Positions 1 through 9,391 of a stretch of DNA of 64,000 nucleotides are shown in pieces (the stretch's first letter is position 1; each line of letters opens with the position of its first letter). A program made the position numbers and the translations under genes. The notes under the pieces are model-generated. The model was given only the letters and a program-made list of their open reading frames with translations. It did not search any database and was not told where the DNA came from. This DNA comes from Paraburkholderia polaris (GTDB lineage: Bacteria; Pseudomonadota; Gammaproteobacteria; Burkholderiales; Burkholderiaceae): NCBI RefSeq assembly GCF_012927345.1, contig NZ_JABBGJ010000017.1:102412-166411 (forward strand), in the 5' to 3' direction.

Positions 1-298
1 GCGTCCGCCGCGGCGTGAGCGTGTTGATGGCCGTGCAGAGGGTCGTGACGAGCGGGGCGGTCGCCGGCGTTCAGGCGCTTCGTCCTCGGGTTCGTTCGAT
101 CGGCCGCATCATCATCGCGCGCAGCCTGTGGATGATTTCTTCCTCAAGCCTTATGAGCCGTCGGCGGCTTCCGTTCGGAAAGTTGAAGAGGCGGCCGCCT
201 CTTCCGCTGCGGCTCCGCAGAAGTCTTCTTCCAAGCAGCCGTTGGCTGCGCTGCTGGGTGGGTTTGGGATGCCGAGGAAGTCGCCTTCGTCTTCCTGA
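1..298 (+). CDS. rhlE: ATP-dependent RNA helicase RhlE, C-terminal end only
   Basis: Only the last 98 codons of this gene are present, read in the frame starting at base 2 and ending at TGA 296-298. The visible part is a low-complexity, Arg/Gly/Ser-rich tail, followed by a segment containing DDFFLKPYEP and a terminus containing PLAALLGGFG. DEAD-box helicases of the RhlE type in Burkholderia carry such basic, disordered tails after the helicase core, and the PLAALLGG ending matches my memory of that family. No catalytic motif lies inside the window, so the assignment rests on the tail alone. The neighbouring genes are core housekeeping genes, which fits. A longer open frame starting at 15 in another frame is a shadow of this one. 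Confidence 0.6.
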   Translation, partial: RPPRRERVDGRAEGRDERGGRRRSGASSSGSFDRPHHHRAQPVDDFFLKPYEPSAASVRKVEEAAASSAAAPQKSSSKQPLAALLGGFGMPRKSPSSS

Positions 299-413
299 TT
301 TTGGGTTTTACCAATCAGTCTTGTTGTTTTTGGTGTTTCCGATTTTTGCGTTTCTTTCCGAGCGGTTTATTAGCGCTGCCTCTGTTCGGGGCGGCAGCGA
401 CTTCTTGCTGTAA

Positions 414-1298
414 TCAAATTCGTGCGCTCATGCGCGCTGCCCATGCTGCCGTCGCGGCAGCATAAAAACCCTCCAGCGTCGCATGCGCGGTCCCGTCTAG
501 TTCAAGACCCAGATGACGCGCGGCTGCGCTCAGCGCTTCAAGCGGGTTGTCATTGTCTAGCGCGGTTGCGCCATTTTGCTTGCTGAGTTTTTCGCCCTGT
601 TCGTTCATCACGACAGGTACATGCAAATACTCCGGCGTCGAAACGCCCAGGCAACGCTGCAGGTAGATCTGGCGAGCAGTTGAATCCATCAAGTCCGCGC
701 CTCGCACAATGTGCGTAATGTCCGCGTCCGCATCGTCGACCACCACCGCCAGTTGGTACGCCCACTGGTCGTCAGCTCGCCTCAGGACGAAGTCGCCGAC
801 CTCGGTGGCGAGGTTCTGCGTCTGCTTGCCCTGCCAGCGGTCTTCGAATGTGATCGCCGCCGCATCGCCGTCGGGGACGCGTAGGCGCCATGCGCGCGCG
901 GGTTTGCCGTGCAAGCCGCTGCGGCAGGTGCCGGGGTAGGCGAGCGTGGTGTTGCGCGCGTGCGCATTCAATAATGAATCGGCGATCTCCTTGCGCGTGC
1001 AGCCGCATGGATAGATCAAACCGGCAGCCTTAAGTTGATTCAGTGCTTCCTGATAGCGCGCGATGCGGCGGCTTTGCCAAACCGGTGGCGCGTCCGCATG
1101 CATGCCGAATCGTTCGAGGGTCGCCAGAATGTCCTCGGCCGCGCCCGGGACGGTGCGCGGACCGTCGATGTCTTCAACACGCACAAGCCACGCACCGTCA
1201 TGGGCGCGTGCGTCCAGCCAGCTTGCAAGCGCGCTCACCAGCGAGCCGAAATGCAACGGCCCGGTAGGCGACGGCGCGAAACGTCCACGATAGGTCAT
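414..1298 (-). CDS. gluQ: Glutamyl-Q tRNA(Asp) synthetase
   Basis: The 294-residue product is a truncated glutamyl-tRNA synthetase paralogue. It activates glutamate and attaches it to the queuosine base at position 34 of tRNA(Asp) in the cytoplasm. The class I signature appears at the N-terminus (RFAPSPTGPLHFGSL, a HIGH-type motif), the KMSKS-type loop as EKLSKQNG near residue 238, and a zinc-binding CGC cluster near residue 100. The family lacks the anticodon-binding domain of GltX, and the length here agrees with that. The start is the ATG at 1298, which gives the standard N-terminus. It is followed on the same strand, 26 bases upstream, by trhO, another tRNA wobble-base modification gene, so the two may share a transcript. 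Confidence 0.93.
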   Translation of the reverse strand: MTYRGRFAPSPTGPLHFGSLVSALASWLDARAHDGAWLVRVEDIDGPRTVPGAAEDILATLERFGMHADAPPVWQSRRIARYQEALNQLKAAGLIYPCGCTRKEIADSLLNAHARNTTLAYPGTCRSGLHGKPARAWRLRVPDGDAAAITFEDRWQGKQTQNLATEVGDFVLRRADDQWAYQLAVVVDDADADITHIVRGADLMDSTARQIYLQRCLGVSTPEYLHVPVVMNEQGEKLSKQNGATALDNDNPLEALSAAARHLGLELDGTAHATLEGFYAAATAAWAARMSARI

Positions 1299-1324
1299 CG
1301 ATCAAATGAGTGAGATTGCTCTCA

Positions 1325-2188
1325 TCACGCGGCGCGCGCCGCCTTGCTGTCCGGATGGCACTCCGGACACGTCTTGCCCGCGACGTACATTGGCGATTGT
1401 TGTGCCTCGGGCGTCACCACCGCGCGGCAGCCGAAGCATTGCGCCGTTGCGGTCGGCTCCAGTTGCGGATTGAGCGCGGTGCGGTAGTCGAACACGAAGC
1501 AGTCGCCGTGATAATGCGCGCCGCCGACTTCCTCGAAATACTTCAGGATGCCGCCTTCGAGTTGGTACACGTTTTCGATGCCAACTTCCTTCATGTGGAT
1601 CGCAGCCTTCTCGCAGCGAATCCCGCCCGTGCAGAACGACACCACCGTCTTGCCTTCGAGATCGGCGCGGTTTTGCTCGATCACTTCCGGAAACTCGCTG
1701 AATTTCGTAATGCGGTAGTCGAGCGCGTCGTCGAACGTGCCGACGTCCACTTCGAATGCGTTGCGGGTGTCGAGCATCACGACGGGGCGGCCTTCGTCGT
1801 CATGGCCGCGGTCGAGCCAGCTTTTCAGCGTGGGGGCGTCGACGAACGGCGCGCGGCCGAGCTCGGGGCGGATCGCCGGCTTTTTCATCGTGATGATCTC
1901 GCGCTTGAGCTTGACCAGCATGCGGGTGAACGGCTGCTTGTCCGACAGGCTTTCCTTGAACTGCAGATTGACGAACTTGCCTTCGAACAGCGCGTCGTGA
2001 CGGATGTAGTCGATGAACGCGTCCGTGGCTTCGCGAGTGCCGGCAACGAACAGATTGATGCCTTCCGGCGCCAGCAGGACGGTGCCGCGCAAGCCGAGCG
2101 TATTGCAGCGCTCGGTGACGAGCGGGCGCCATGCGGCGGTGTCTTCGATAGTCGCGAAATGATACGCGGCGAGATTAACGATACTCAT
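1325..2188 (-). CDS. trhO: Oxygen-dependent tRNA uridine(34) hydroxylase, rhodanese domain
   Basis: The product is 287 residues of the YceA/TrhO family, which makes 5-hydroxyuridine at position 34 of tRNAs. An N-terminal acylphosphatase-like domain is followed by a rhodanese domain with the active-site loop CTGGIRCEKA, in which the Cys of CTGGIRC is the catalytic residue. The C-terminal part holds a cysteine cluster (CFGC and CPEC) probably binding zinc. I chose the ATG at 2188, giving MSIVNLAAYHF. The longer open frame reaching 2251 adds 21 residues with no family resemblance. It lies directly upstream of gluQ on the same strand, so two wobble-position modification genes are paired here. Confidence 0.92.
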   Translation of the reverse strand: MSIVNLAAYHFATIEDTAAWRPLVTERCNTLGLRGTVLLAPEGINLFVAGTREATDAFIDYIRHDALFEGKFVNLQFKESLSDKQPFTRMLVKLKREIITMKKPAIRPELGRAPFVDAPTLKSWLDRGHDDEGRPVVMLDTRNAFEVDVGTFDDALDYRITKFSEFPEVIEQNRADLEGKTVVSFCTGGIRCEKAAIHMKEVGIENVYQLEGGILKYFEEVGGAHYHGDCFVFDYRTALNPQLEPTATAQCFGCRAVVTPEAQQSPMYVAGKTCPECHPDSKAARAA

Positions 2189-2462
2189 GTGTGTCCAGCG
2201 GTAAGAAGTGCGCGGCGGCGCGGAAAATGGGGCGCATTGAGCTGCCCGCATCAGGTTCCATGCGGCGCGGCCACGTCGAATAGGGCGAAACTCGTATTAT
2301 CCCTCAAGCTGGCGCTTCGTCCGACTCGGCCGAATGGCCAGTCTATGGCGGCAGCGCAAATTGCCCGCAAAACATCGGCGTATGGCGCTCTCGCGTTGCG
2401 CTCCTAGGCCGAACGGCTAACGCGCGGTTTTGGCCTGAAAACTCCGGAAGGGTGGAGTTACA

Positions 2463-5400
2463 ATGTCGCCCATGTCAGATCCCCGCTTCGTTCATCTCCG
2501 CGTCCATTCCGAATTCTCGATTGCCGATGGCATCGTGCGTCTTGACGACGTCGTCAAGGCCGCCGCCAAAGACGGTCAGGGTGCGCTCGCCCTTACCGAC
2601 CTCGGCAACGCGTTCGGCCTCGTCCGTTTCTACAAGGAAGCCCGCGGCAAAGGGGTCAAACCCATTGCCGGCTGCGACGTCTGGATCACCAATCCGGACG
2701 ACCGCGACAAGCCTTCGCGTTTGCTGCTGCTGGTCAAAAATCGGCGCGGCTATCTGAATCTCTGCGAACTGCTCAGCAAGGCATCGCTCACCAACCAGTA
2801 TCGCGGCCGCGCGGAAGTCGAAGCCGGCTGGCTCGAATCCGGTCTGGGTGAAGGCCTGCTCGCGTTGTCGGGTGCGCAACAGGGCGACATTGGTCTCGCG
2901 TTCGCCGCCGGCAACGAAGAAGCGGCCAAACGCAACGCTTTGCATTGGGCGAAGGTGTTCCCCGGCGGCTTCTATATCGAACTGCAACGGTGCGGCCAGC
3001 CAGGCGGCGAGCAGTACGTGCAGCAGGCGGTTGCGCTCGCTGCATCGCTGAAATTGCCGGTGGTGGCCACCCATCCCATGCAGTTCATGACACCGGACGA
3101 TTTCACCGCGCACGAAGCGCGTGTGTGTATTTCCGAAGGCGATATCCTGGCGAATCCGCGCCGCTCGAAGCGCTTTACGTCCGAGCAGTATTTCCGCACG
3201 CAAGAAGAGATGGCGGGGCTGTTCGCGGATATTCCGTCGGCGCTCGCCAATAGCGTCGAAATCGCCAAGCGCTGCAACCTGACCCTCGAACTCGGCAAGC
3301 CGAAGCTGCCGCTCTTTCCGACACCCGACGGCATGTCGCTCGACGACTACCTCGTGCAATTGTCGAAAGAGGGCCTCGAAAAGCGTCTCGAACAGTTGTA
3401 CCCAGATGCGGCCGAGCGTGAGACGCAGCGCGAAACGTATTACCAGCGCCTCGAATTCGAGTGCGGCACGATCATCAAGATGGGCTTTCCCGGCTACTTC
3501 CTGATCGTTGCGGACTTTATTAACTGGGCCAAGAACAACGGCGTGCCGGTCGGGCCGGGCCGGGGGTCGGGCGCAGGTTCGCTGGTCGCGTATGCGCTCG
3601 GCGTGACCGACCTCGATCCGCTGCGCTACAACCTGCTGTTCGAACGGTTCCTGAATCCGGAACGGGTCTCGATGCCCGACTTCGACATCGACTTCTGTCA
3701 GCACGGCCGCGACCGTGTGATTCAGTACGTGAAGGAGAAGTACGGCGCGGACGCCGTGTCGCAGATCGCAACCTTCGGCACGATGGCGGCGAAGGCAGCG
3801 GTGCGGGATATCGGCCGCGTGCTCGATCTCGGCTACATGTTCACCGACGGCATCGCCAAGCTGATTCCGTTCAAGCCTGGCAAACACGTCACCATCGCGG
3901 ACGCGATGAAGGAAGAGCCGCTGCTGCAGGAGCGCTTCGACAACGAAGACGAAGTGCATCAGCTGCTCGAACTCGCGCAGCGCGTGGAAGGCCTCACGCG
4001 TAACGTCGGCATGCACGCCGGCGGCGTGCTGATCGCACCCGGCAAGCTGACCGATTTCTGCCCGCTCTATACGCAGGGCGACGAAAGCGGCGTCGTGAGC
4101 CAGTACGACAAGGACGACGTCGAGGCCGTCGGCCTCGTGAAGTTCGACTTTTTGGGTCTCACCACGCTGACGATTCTGGATTGGGCCGAGCGCTATATCC
4201 GCCGTCTCGATCCGTCGAAGAAAGACTGGTCGCTCGCGCAAGTGCCGCTCGACGACGCGGCGTCGTTCTCGATCCTGAAGAAAGCGAATACGGTCGCCGT
4301 GTTCCAGCTGGAAAGCCGCGGCATGCAAGGCATGCTGAAAGACGCCCAGCCTGACCGTTTCGAGGACATCATCGCGCTGGTCGCGTTGTACCGTCCGGGC
4401 CCGATGGACCTGATCCCTAGCTTCTGTGCACGTAAGCACGGCCGCGAAGTGGTGGAGTATCCGGATCCGCGCGTCGAATCTGTTCTGAAAGAGACCTACG
4501 GCATCATGGTCTACCAGGAGCAGGTGATGCAGATGGCGCAGATCATCGGCGGCTACTCGCTCGGCGGTGCCGACTTGCTGCGCCGCGCGATGGGTAAGAA
4601 GAAGGCCGAGGAAATGGCCGAACACCGCGAGCTGTTCCGCCAGGGCGCCGCGAAGAACGGCCTGACCGGCGACAAAGCGGACGAAATCTTCGACTTGATG
4701 GAGAAGTTCGCGGGCTACGGCTTCAACAAGTCGCACGCGGCGGCGTATGCGTTGCTTGCGTACTACACCGCATGGCTGAAGGCGCACCATCCGGCCGAAT
4801 TCATGGCGGCGAATATGTCGCTCGCTATGGACGACACGGACAAGGTCAAGATCCTGTTCGAGGACTGTCTCACGAACAAGATGGCCGTGCTGCCGCCGGA
4901 CGTCAATCTGTCGGCGTACCGGTTCGAGCCAGTCGCGGAAGCGGATGGCAAGCGGTCGAAAACAATCCGCTACGGTCTCGGCGCGATCAAGGGCAGCGGC
5001 CAGAACGCGATCGAAGAAATTATCCGCGCGCGCGAAGAAGGTCCGTTCATCGACATCTTCGACTTCTGCAACCGGGTCGACCGCCGGATCGTCAATCGCC
5101 GGACGGTGGAAGCATTGATTCGCGCTGGTGCGTTCGACACGCTGCACGCGAACCGCGCGCAGTTGATCGCCTCCGTCTCGCTGGCAATGGAAGCCGCCGA
5201 GCAGGCCAGCGCCAACGCGATGCAGGCTGGCCTGTTCGACATGGGCGATGCGCCGTCGCAAGGTCACGAACTGGTCGACGAGCCGGAATGGCCGGAAAAG
5301 AAGAAGCTGCAGGAGGAGAAGGCCGCGCTCGGCTTCTACCTGTCGGGCCATCTGTTCGACGCGTACAAGGACGAAGTGCGTCGTTTTGTGCGCCAGAAAA

Positions 5401-6041
5401 TCGGCGAACTGAAGGAAGGACGCGACAAGCTGGTCGCCGGCGTGATCGCGTCGCTGCGTACGCAGATGACCCAGCGCGGCAAGATGCTGATCGCGCTGCT
5501 CGACGACGGCACCGGCCAATGCGAAGTGACGGTCTTCAATGAGACCTTTGAAGCGCACAAGCAACTGTTCAAGGAAGACGAATTACTGGTGGTGCAGGGC
5601 CAGGCGCGTAACGACGCATTCACGGGCGGCATCCGCTTCACGGTCGATACGGTGATGGACCTCGGCCGTGCGCGCTGCCGTTATGCGGAAGCCGTGAAGG
5701 TGCAGATGAACGGTAACGCGGACGCGTTGGCGTTGCGTCGCGTGCTGGAAGCGCATAGCGCGGGCAAGGACGAGCCGCAAGCTGCGCCCGCGCCGGCGGC
5801 GTCATCGCGTGGTGGCAGTGGCGGCGGTGGTGGCCGCAACGGCGGCGGCTATGGCGGCGGTGGTGGCCAGCGTCAGGCTGTGCAGATTCCGAACGGCCTC
5901 GCCGTGCAGGTGGTTTATCGCAGCGAGAATGCACAAGGTGAAATGCGTCTGGGCGACGCGTGGCGCGTAAAGCCGACCGACGAATTGCTCGCGGCGTTGC
6001 GCGGTGAGTTTGCCGGAAGCTCGATCGAAATCGTTTATTGA
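2463..6041 (+). CDS. dnaE: DNA polymerase III subunit alpha
   Basis: The 1192-residue product is the catalytic subunit of the replicative polymerase. The N-terminal PHP domain begins with FVHLRVHSEFSIADG. The polymerase core includes GPGRGSGAGSLVAYALG and the catalytic aspartate motif PDFDIDFCQ. The finger region, the helix-hairpin-helix region (GYGFNKSHAAAYA) and an OB-fold segment follow in the usual order. The ATG at 2463 has GGTGGAG six bases upstream. A second ATG four codons later (2472) is possible. Near residues 1117-1145 there is a long glycine-rich low-complexity stretch between the OB fold and the last domain, not found in E. coli DnaE. The gene is alone on its strand and is followed by a hairpin at 6050-6083. 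Confidence 0.97.
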   Translation: MSPMSDPRFVHLRVHSEFSIADGIVRLDDVVKAAAKDGQGALALTDLGNAFGLVRFYKEARGKGVKPIAGCDVWITNPDDRDKPSRLLLLVKNRRGYLNLCELLSKASLTNQYRGRAEVEAGWLESGLGEGLLALSGAQQGDIGLAFAAGNEEAAKRNALHWAKVFPGGFYIELQRCGQPGGEQYVQQAVALAASLKLPVVATHPMQFMTPDDFTAHEARVCISEGDILANPRRSKRFTSEQYFRTQEEMAGLFADIPSALANSVEIAKRCNLTLELGKPKLPLFPTPDGMSLDDYLVQLSKEGLEKRLEQLYPDAAERETQRETYYQRLEFECGTIIKMGFPGYFLIVADFINWAKNNGVPVGPGRGSGAGSLVAYALGVTDLDPLRYNLLFERFLNPERVSMPDFDIDFCQHGRDRVIQYVKEKYGADAVSQIATFGTMAAKAAVRDIGRVLDLGYMFTDGIAKLIPFKPGKHVTIADAMKEEPLLQERFDNEDEVHQLLELAQRVEGLTRNVGMHAGGVLIAPGKLTDFCPLYTQGDESGVVSQYDKDDVEAVGLVKFDFLGLTTLTILDWAERYIRRLDPSKKDWSLAQVPLDDAASFSILKKANTVAVFQLESRGMQGMLKDAQPDRFEDIIALVALYRPGPMDLIPSFCARKHGREVVEYPDPRVESVLKETYGIMVYQEQVMQMAQIIGGYSLGGADLLRRAMGKKKAEEMAEHRELFRQGAAKNGLTGDKADEIFDLMEKFAGYGFNKSHAAAYALLAYYTAWLKAHHPAEFMAANMSLAMDDTDKVKILFEDCLTNKMAVLPPDVNLSAYRFEPVAEADGKRSKTIRYGLGAIKGSGQNAIEEIIRAREEGPFIDIFDFCNRVDRRIVNRRTVEALIRAGAFDTLHANRAQLIASVSLAMEAAEQASANAMQAGLFDMGDAPSQGHELVDEPEWPEKKKLQEEKAALGFYLSGHLFDAYKDEVRRFVRQKIGELKEGRDKLVAGVIASLRTQMTQRGKMLIALLDDGTGQCEVTVFNETFEAHKQLFKEDELLVVQGQARNDAFTGGIRFTVDTVMDLGRARCRYAEAVKVQMNGNADALALRRVLEAHSAGKDEPQAAPAPAASSRGGSGGGGGRNGGGYGGGGGQRQAVQIPNGLAVQVVYRSENAQGEMRLGDAWRVKPTDELLAALRGEFAGSSIEIVY

Positions 6042-6049
6042 TGGCTAGT

Positions 6050-6083
6050 TTGCCCGCGCGGATAGCATCGGTCGCGCGGGCAA
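6050..6083. terminator. Hairpin after dnaE, possible terminator
   Basis: An 11-bp perfect inverted repeat (TTGCCCGCGCG at 6050-6060 and CGCGCGGGCAA at 6073-6083) with a 12-base loop begins nine bases after the dnaE stop codon. There is no clear T-run after it on the plus strand, so intrinsic termination is plausible but not certain. It could also serve as an mRNA 3-prime stabilising structure. Confidence 0.5.
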
Positions 6084-6243
6084 AACCGATCAATTTTCGT
6101 GGCCCAGATGCTATGGTTGCTCATGCCAGGCGTATTGCCGCTTGACCGTTGCTAGCGAATGCGGTGCGGCGACAGTGAGCAGTCGTTCCGAAAACGGCTC
6201 AGCAACGGGGCCGAGCGCCCGGGCTGTCAACGAGCCTTGGCCT

Positions 6244-7005
6244 CTAGCGCCGCGTCGTCTCCCCCATTCGCGCCAGCTTCAAAAACCGGTAGTACACCGT
6301 TTCCGCGTTGAACACCGCGATCATGAAACCCGCGCGGCCGTCGAGAAATCCACGCCGCAGCACATAGGTCCGCACGAAGGCCCAGGCGCTGCGCCCAAGC
6401 GCTTTGCCAAAACTGCCGCGCTTGCCTGCCGCGTGACGTTGCTGCGCACCCGCTGTCGAATACGCGTCGAGCTTGCGCAATACGCCTTCGAAGTCCTCGT
6501 AGGAGTAGTGCATCAGCTTGCCGGCCAGACGCTGCGACGGTGTGTCGAACACCAGGCGCTCGTGCACGAGGTCGTCTGAAAAACGCGCGGCGCCACGTTT
6601 GAACAGGCGCGGAATCCAGTCCGGATACCAGCCGCTGTGGTGAATCCAGTGGCCGCAAAAGCTCGACAACCTGTCCACCGCGTACACATCGGCGGTGGGA
6701 GCGGCCAGCGCCGCGCGGATCGCCGCAGCCAGTTCCGGCGAGACGATCTCGTCGGCGTCGAGCGAGAGAATCCAACTGGTGGTGAGTGCGTCTACCGCGC
6801 GGTTCTTTTGCGGACCGAAGCCCGGCCAGTCGGTTTGCTCGAGCACGCGCGCGCCGTGGGCTCGAGCAATGTCCGCGGTACCGTCGGTGCTGCCGCCGTC
6901 GATCACGACGATCTGATCCGCGAAGGCCACGGCCTGCAGGCATTCGGCCAGTCGCGCCGCCGCGTTTTTAGTGATGATGGCGACGCCGAGGGTGGTTTCT
7001 TGCAT
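6244..7005 (-). CDS. Glycosyltransferase family 2, LPS-core glucosyltransferase (WaaE/KdtX-like)
   Basis: The 253-residue product has a GT-A fold N-terminus: LGVAIITKN, then VVIDGGSTDGTAD, and a DXD-like metal site in LSLDADE. The C-terminal half has the hydrophobic and basic helices seen in WaaE/KdtX beta-1,4-glucosyltransferases, which act on the inner core of lipopolysaccharide at the inner membrane. The open frame extends to 7212, but the ATG at 7005 (MQETTLGVAI) starts right at the family N-terminus. The added 69 residues look like translated intergenic DNA. It lies next to msbA on the opposite strand, at the edge of a lipopolysaccharide-core block. The exact sugar acceptor is inference. 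Confidence 0.82.
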   Translation of the reverse strand: MQETTLGVAIITKNAAARLAECLQAVAFADQIVVIDGGSTDGTADIARAHGARVLEQTDWPGFGPQKNRAVDALTTSWILSLDADEIVSPELAAAIRAALAAPTADVYAVDRLSSFCGHWIHHSGWYPDWIPRLFKRGAARFSDDLVHERLVFDTPSQRLAGKLMHYSYEDFEGVLRKLDAYSTAGAQQRHAAGKRGSFGKALGRSAWAFVRTYVLRRGFLDGRAGFMIAVFNAETVYYRFLKLARMGETTRR

Positions 7006-7180
7006 ACCTGATTTGGGTGGAACGTGCAGGGTGTCGGAATGGGTCGCGCAAGTATACAACCCGCCCGATCCATAACCCCCGGCCGCGATCCCCAACCGTT
7101 TACAATGCTGTTTTTTGATATTCCGCGCGTCAGGCATCCGCCCGCTGTGCGGATGCCGTCCCGCATTCTCAGAGGATTCC

Positions 7181-8974
7181 TTGAGCGCGAAGCCAACGTT
7201 AAGCAAACCCATCGGTTCAGGTGAGGCATCGTCGCCTGCCGTCGTCTTTCGGCGCTTGTGGCCTTATATCAAGCCGCTGATGTGGGTGGTGGTCGGTGCG
7301 ATCGTCGCAATGGCCGTGAGCGCCGGCACCGACGCAGCGATTCCCGCGTTGCTCAAACCACTGCTGGACAAGGGCTTCGGCGCCCACGCCAGCGACAACG
7401 CCAAGTGGTTCGTGCCGGTTGCGGTCATCGGCCTTGCGCTGATTCGCGGCGTGTCGCAATACGCGTCCGGTTATCTGCTCGCCTACGTGTCAAACAAGAT
7501 TCTGCTCGAACTTCGCCTGAAGATGTTCGATCGCATGATCCACACCAGCGTGGCCTTCTTCCAGCGCGAAACCGCGAGCACGGTGATCAACGCGATCGTC
7601 TTCGAGGTGAACCAGATTCTCAACGTGCTGTTGAGCGTGATGGTCACGCTGGTGCGCGATTCGCTGACAGTCGTCTTCCTGCTCGGCTACCTGTTCTATC
7701 TGAACTGGCGCCTGACGCTGATCGTCGCGGTGCTGCTGCCTGGGATCGGCTGGCTGGTCGGCAAGATCAACCGTCGTTTGCGGCGCCTGAACCGCGAGCA
7801 TCAACTGCTGACCAATGAACTGTCGTACATCGTCGAAGAGACGGTGGGTGGCTACAAGGTCGTCAAGGTCCACAACGGCGAGCAGTATGAGACGGATCGC
7901 TTCACGGCGATGAGCAAGCGTCTGCGCGGCTACGCCATGCGCATGACTGTCTCCGGCGGCCTCGCGCAACCGTTGACGCAGTTCCTGTCGTCAATCGCGC
8001 TCGCCGTGGTGATTACGATCGCAGTGGTGCAATCGTCGTCGGATCAGACAACAGTCGGCGGCTTTGTGGCGTTCGTCACGTCGATGCTGCTGATCATTTC
8101 GCCGCTGAAGCACCTGATGGACGTGAACCAGCCGTTGCAACGCGGCATGACGGCGTGCGAGCTGATTTTCGGTCTGATTGACGAGCCGTCCGAACCGGAG
8201 GGCGGCGGCAAGCCGCTCGACCGCGCCCGCGGCGAAGTGGAATTCCGCGACGTATCGTTCACTTACGGCAGCAATGCCGCGCACAATCGCCACACGCTCG
8301 ACCACGTGTCGTTCAAAGTGGCGCCGGGCGAAATGGTCGCGCTGGCGGGCCCGTCGGGCAGCGGCAAGACCACGCTGGTGAACTTGCTGCCGCGCTTTTT
8401 CGATCCGACCGGCGGCGAGATTCTGGTCGACGGCGTCGCGCTGCCGGAATACAGCCTGCACGCGCTGCGCAGCCAGATCGCGATGGTGAGCCAGGACGTG
8501 GTGCTGTTCAACGACACGGTGGCCAACAACGTCGCTTATGGGCAGACGGCCGATCCGGACAAGGTCAAGGCGGCGCTGCGCGCGGCGAACCTGTGGGATA
8601 CCGTCGAGGCAATGCCCAATGGCATCGATACCCTGGTCGGCGACAACGGCATGATGCTCTCGGGCGGCCAACGCCAGCGTCTGGCGATCGCGCGCGCGAT
8701 CTACAAGGACGCGCCGATCCTGATCCTCGACGAAGCCACCTCGGCGCTGGATTCTGAATCCGAACGCCACGTGCAGGCGGCGCTGGAAACCTTGATGAAG
8801 GGCCGTACCACGCTCGTGATCGCGCACCGTTTGTCGACCATCGAACGGGCCGACCGGATTCTGGTGATGGAAGCAGGGCATATTGTCGAGCGCGGCAGCC
8901 ATCGCGAACTGCTGGCGCAAGGCGGGCTGTACGCGCATCTGCATCGCATCCAGTTCCAGCAGGACGCAGCCTGA
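7181..8974 (+). CDS. msbA: Lipid A export ATP-binding/permease protein MsbA
   Basis: A full-length 597-residue ABC half-transporter that flips core-lipid A across the inner membrane. The N-terminal half is a six-helix transmembrane domain. The C-terminal half has Walker A (GPSGSGKTT), the Q-loop (MVSQDVVLFND), the ABC signature (LSGGQRQRLAIARA), Walker B (ILILDEATSALD) and the H-loop (IAHRLST). I place the start at TTG 7181, preceded by AGAGGA at 7171-7176, giving MSAKPTLSKP. The frame is open back to a TTG at 7115 without a ribosome site. It sits among lipopolysaccharide glycosyltransferases, matching its role in the same pathway. Confidence 0.95.
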   Translation: MSAKPTLSKPIGSGEASSPAVVFRRLWPYIKPLMWVVVGAIVAMAVSAGTDAAIPALLKPLLDKGFGAHASDNAKWFVPVAVIGLALIRGVSQYASGYLLAYVSNKILLELRLKMFDRMIHTSVAFFQRETASTVINAIVFEVNQILNVLLSVMVTLVRDSLTVVFLLGYLFYLNWRLTLIVAVLLPGIGWLVGKINRRLRRLNREHQLLTNELSYIVEETVGGYKVVKVHNGEQYETDRFTAMSKRLRGYAMRMTVSGGLAQPLTQFLSSIALAVVITIAVVQSSSDQTTVGGFVAFVTSMLLIISPLKHLMDVNQPLQRGMTACELIFGLIDEPSEPEGGGKPLDRARGEVEFRDVSFTYGSNAAHNRHTLDHVSFKVAPGEMVALAGPSGSGKTTLVNLLPRFFDPTGGEILVDGVALPEYSLHALRSQIAMVSQDVVLFNDTVANNVAYGQTADPDKVKAALRAANLWDTVEAMPNGIDTLVGDNGMMLSGGQRQRLAIARAIYKDAPILILDEATSALDSESERHVQAALETLMKGRTTLVIAHRLSTIERADRILVMEAGHIVERGSHRELLAQGGLYAHLHRIQFQQDAA

Positions 8975-9391
8975 TCAGTCTTGGTTTGGCCTGATTCGGC
9001 TTGTGCCCGGCCTGCTGGCTTGACCCGGCCTGATTCAACCTGATTCAACCTGATTTGCCGAATTCAGTTTGATCCAGCCCCGATTCGGGGTAATCGAGCC
9101 CGATTCGGCTCAATGTGCCCGAGTCCGGTCGGATCTGGCCAAATTCCACGCATGTCGACATAACCGGCCGGGCGGCGCCACGGCAGGCGCCTACCGGCCG
9201 CTGCCGGCAGGCAATCCCGGCATCTCCCGCGCTTCGCACCCGCTCCCTTACAAACGCTTGTTTCGTCGGCCTTTTTAGTTCGCTTTTTCGGGATAGTGTT
9301 GTGTTTTAGTCTCAGTTTATTGCGCTTTTTTTACACTAAACGCATGCTTGGCGGCCTGCGACCGGATTCCGCAGAGGAGAACCCATTAGCG
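8975..9391. other. Intergenic stretch with CCTGATTC-type short repeats
   Basis: These 417 bases between msbA and the next glycosyltransferase hold no convincing gene. The first half is a degenerate array of about 10-bp words (CCTGATTCAA, CCTGATTCGG and variants), with three near-perfect tandem copies at about 9027-9055. Small hairpins such as CCCCGATTCGGGG follow at about 9078-9090. The 3-prime end is AT-richer than its surroundings and probably carries the promoter of the downstream gene. Confidence 0.6.

Noticed and set aside
2475..5564. Open frame of 1029 codons on the minus strand
   Set aside because: It is the antisense of dnaE, which has clear family motifs; the long shadow arises from high GC content.
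5796..5880. Repeat array or CRISPR in the glycine-rich part of dnaE
   Set aside because: The repetition is codon-level low complexity in a coding gene, without spacers. No CRISPR array was seen anywhere in the window.
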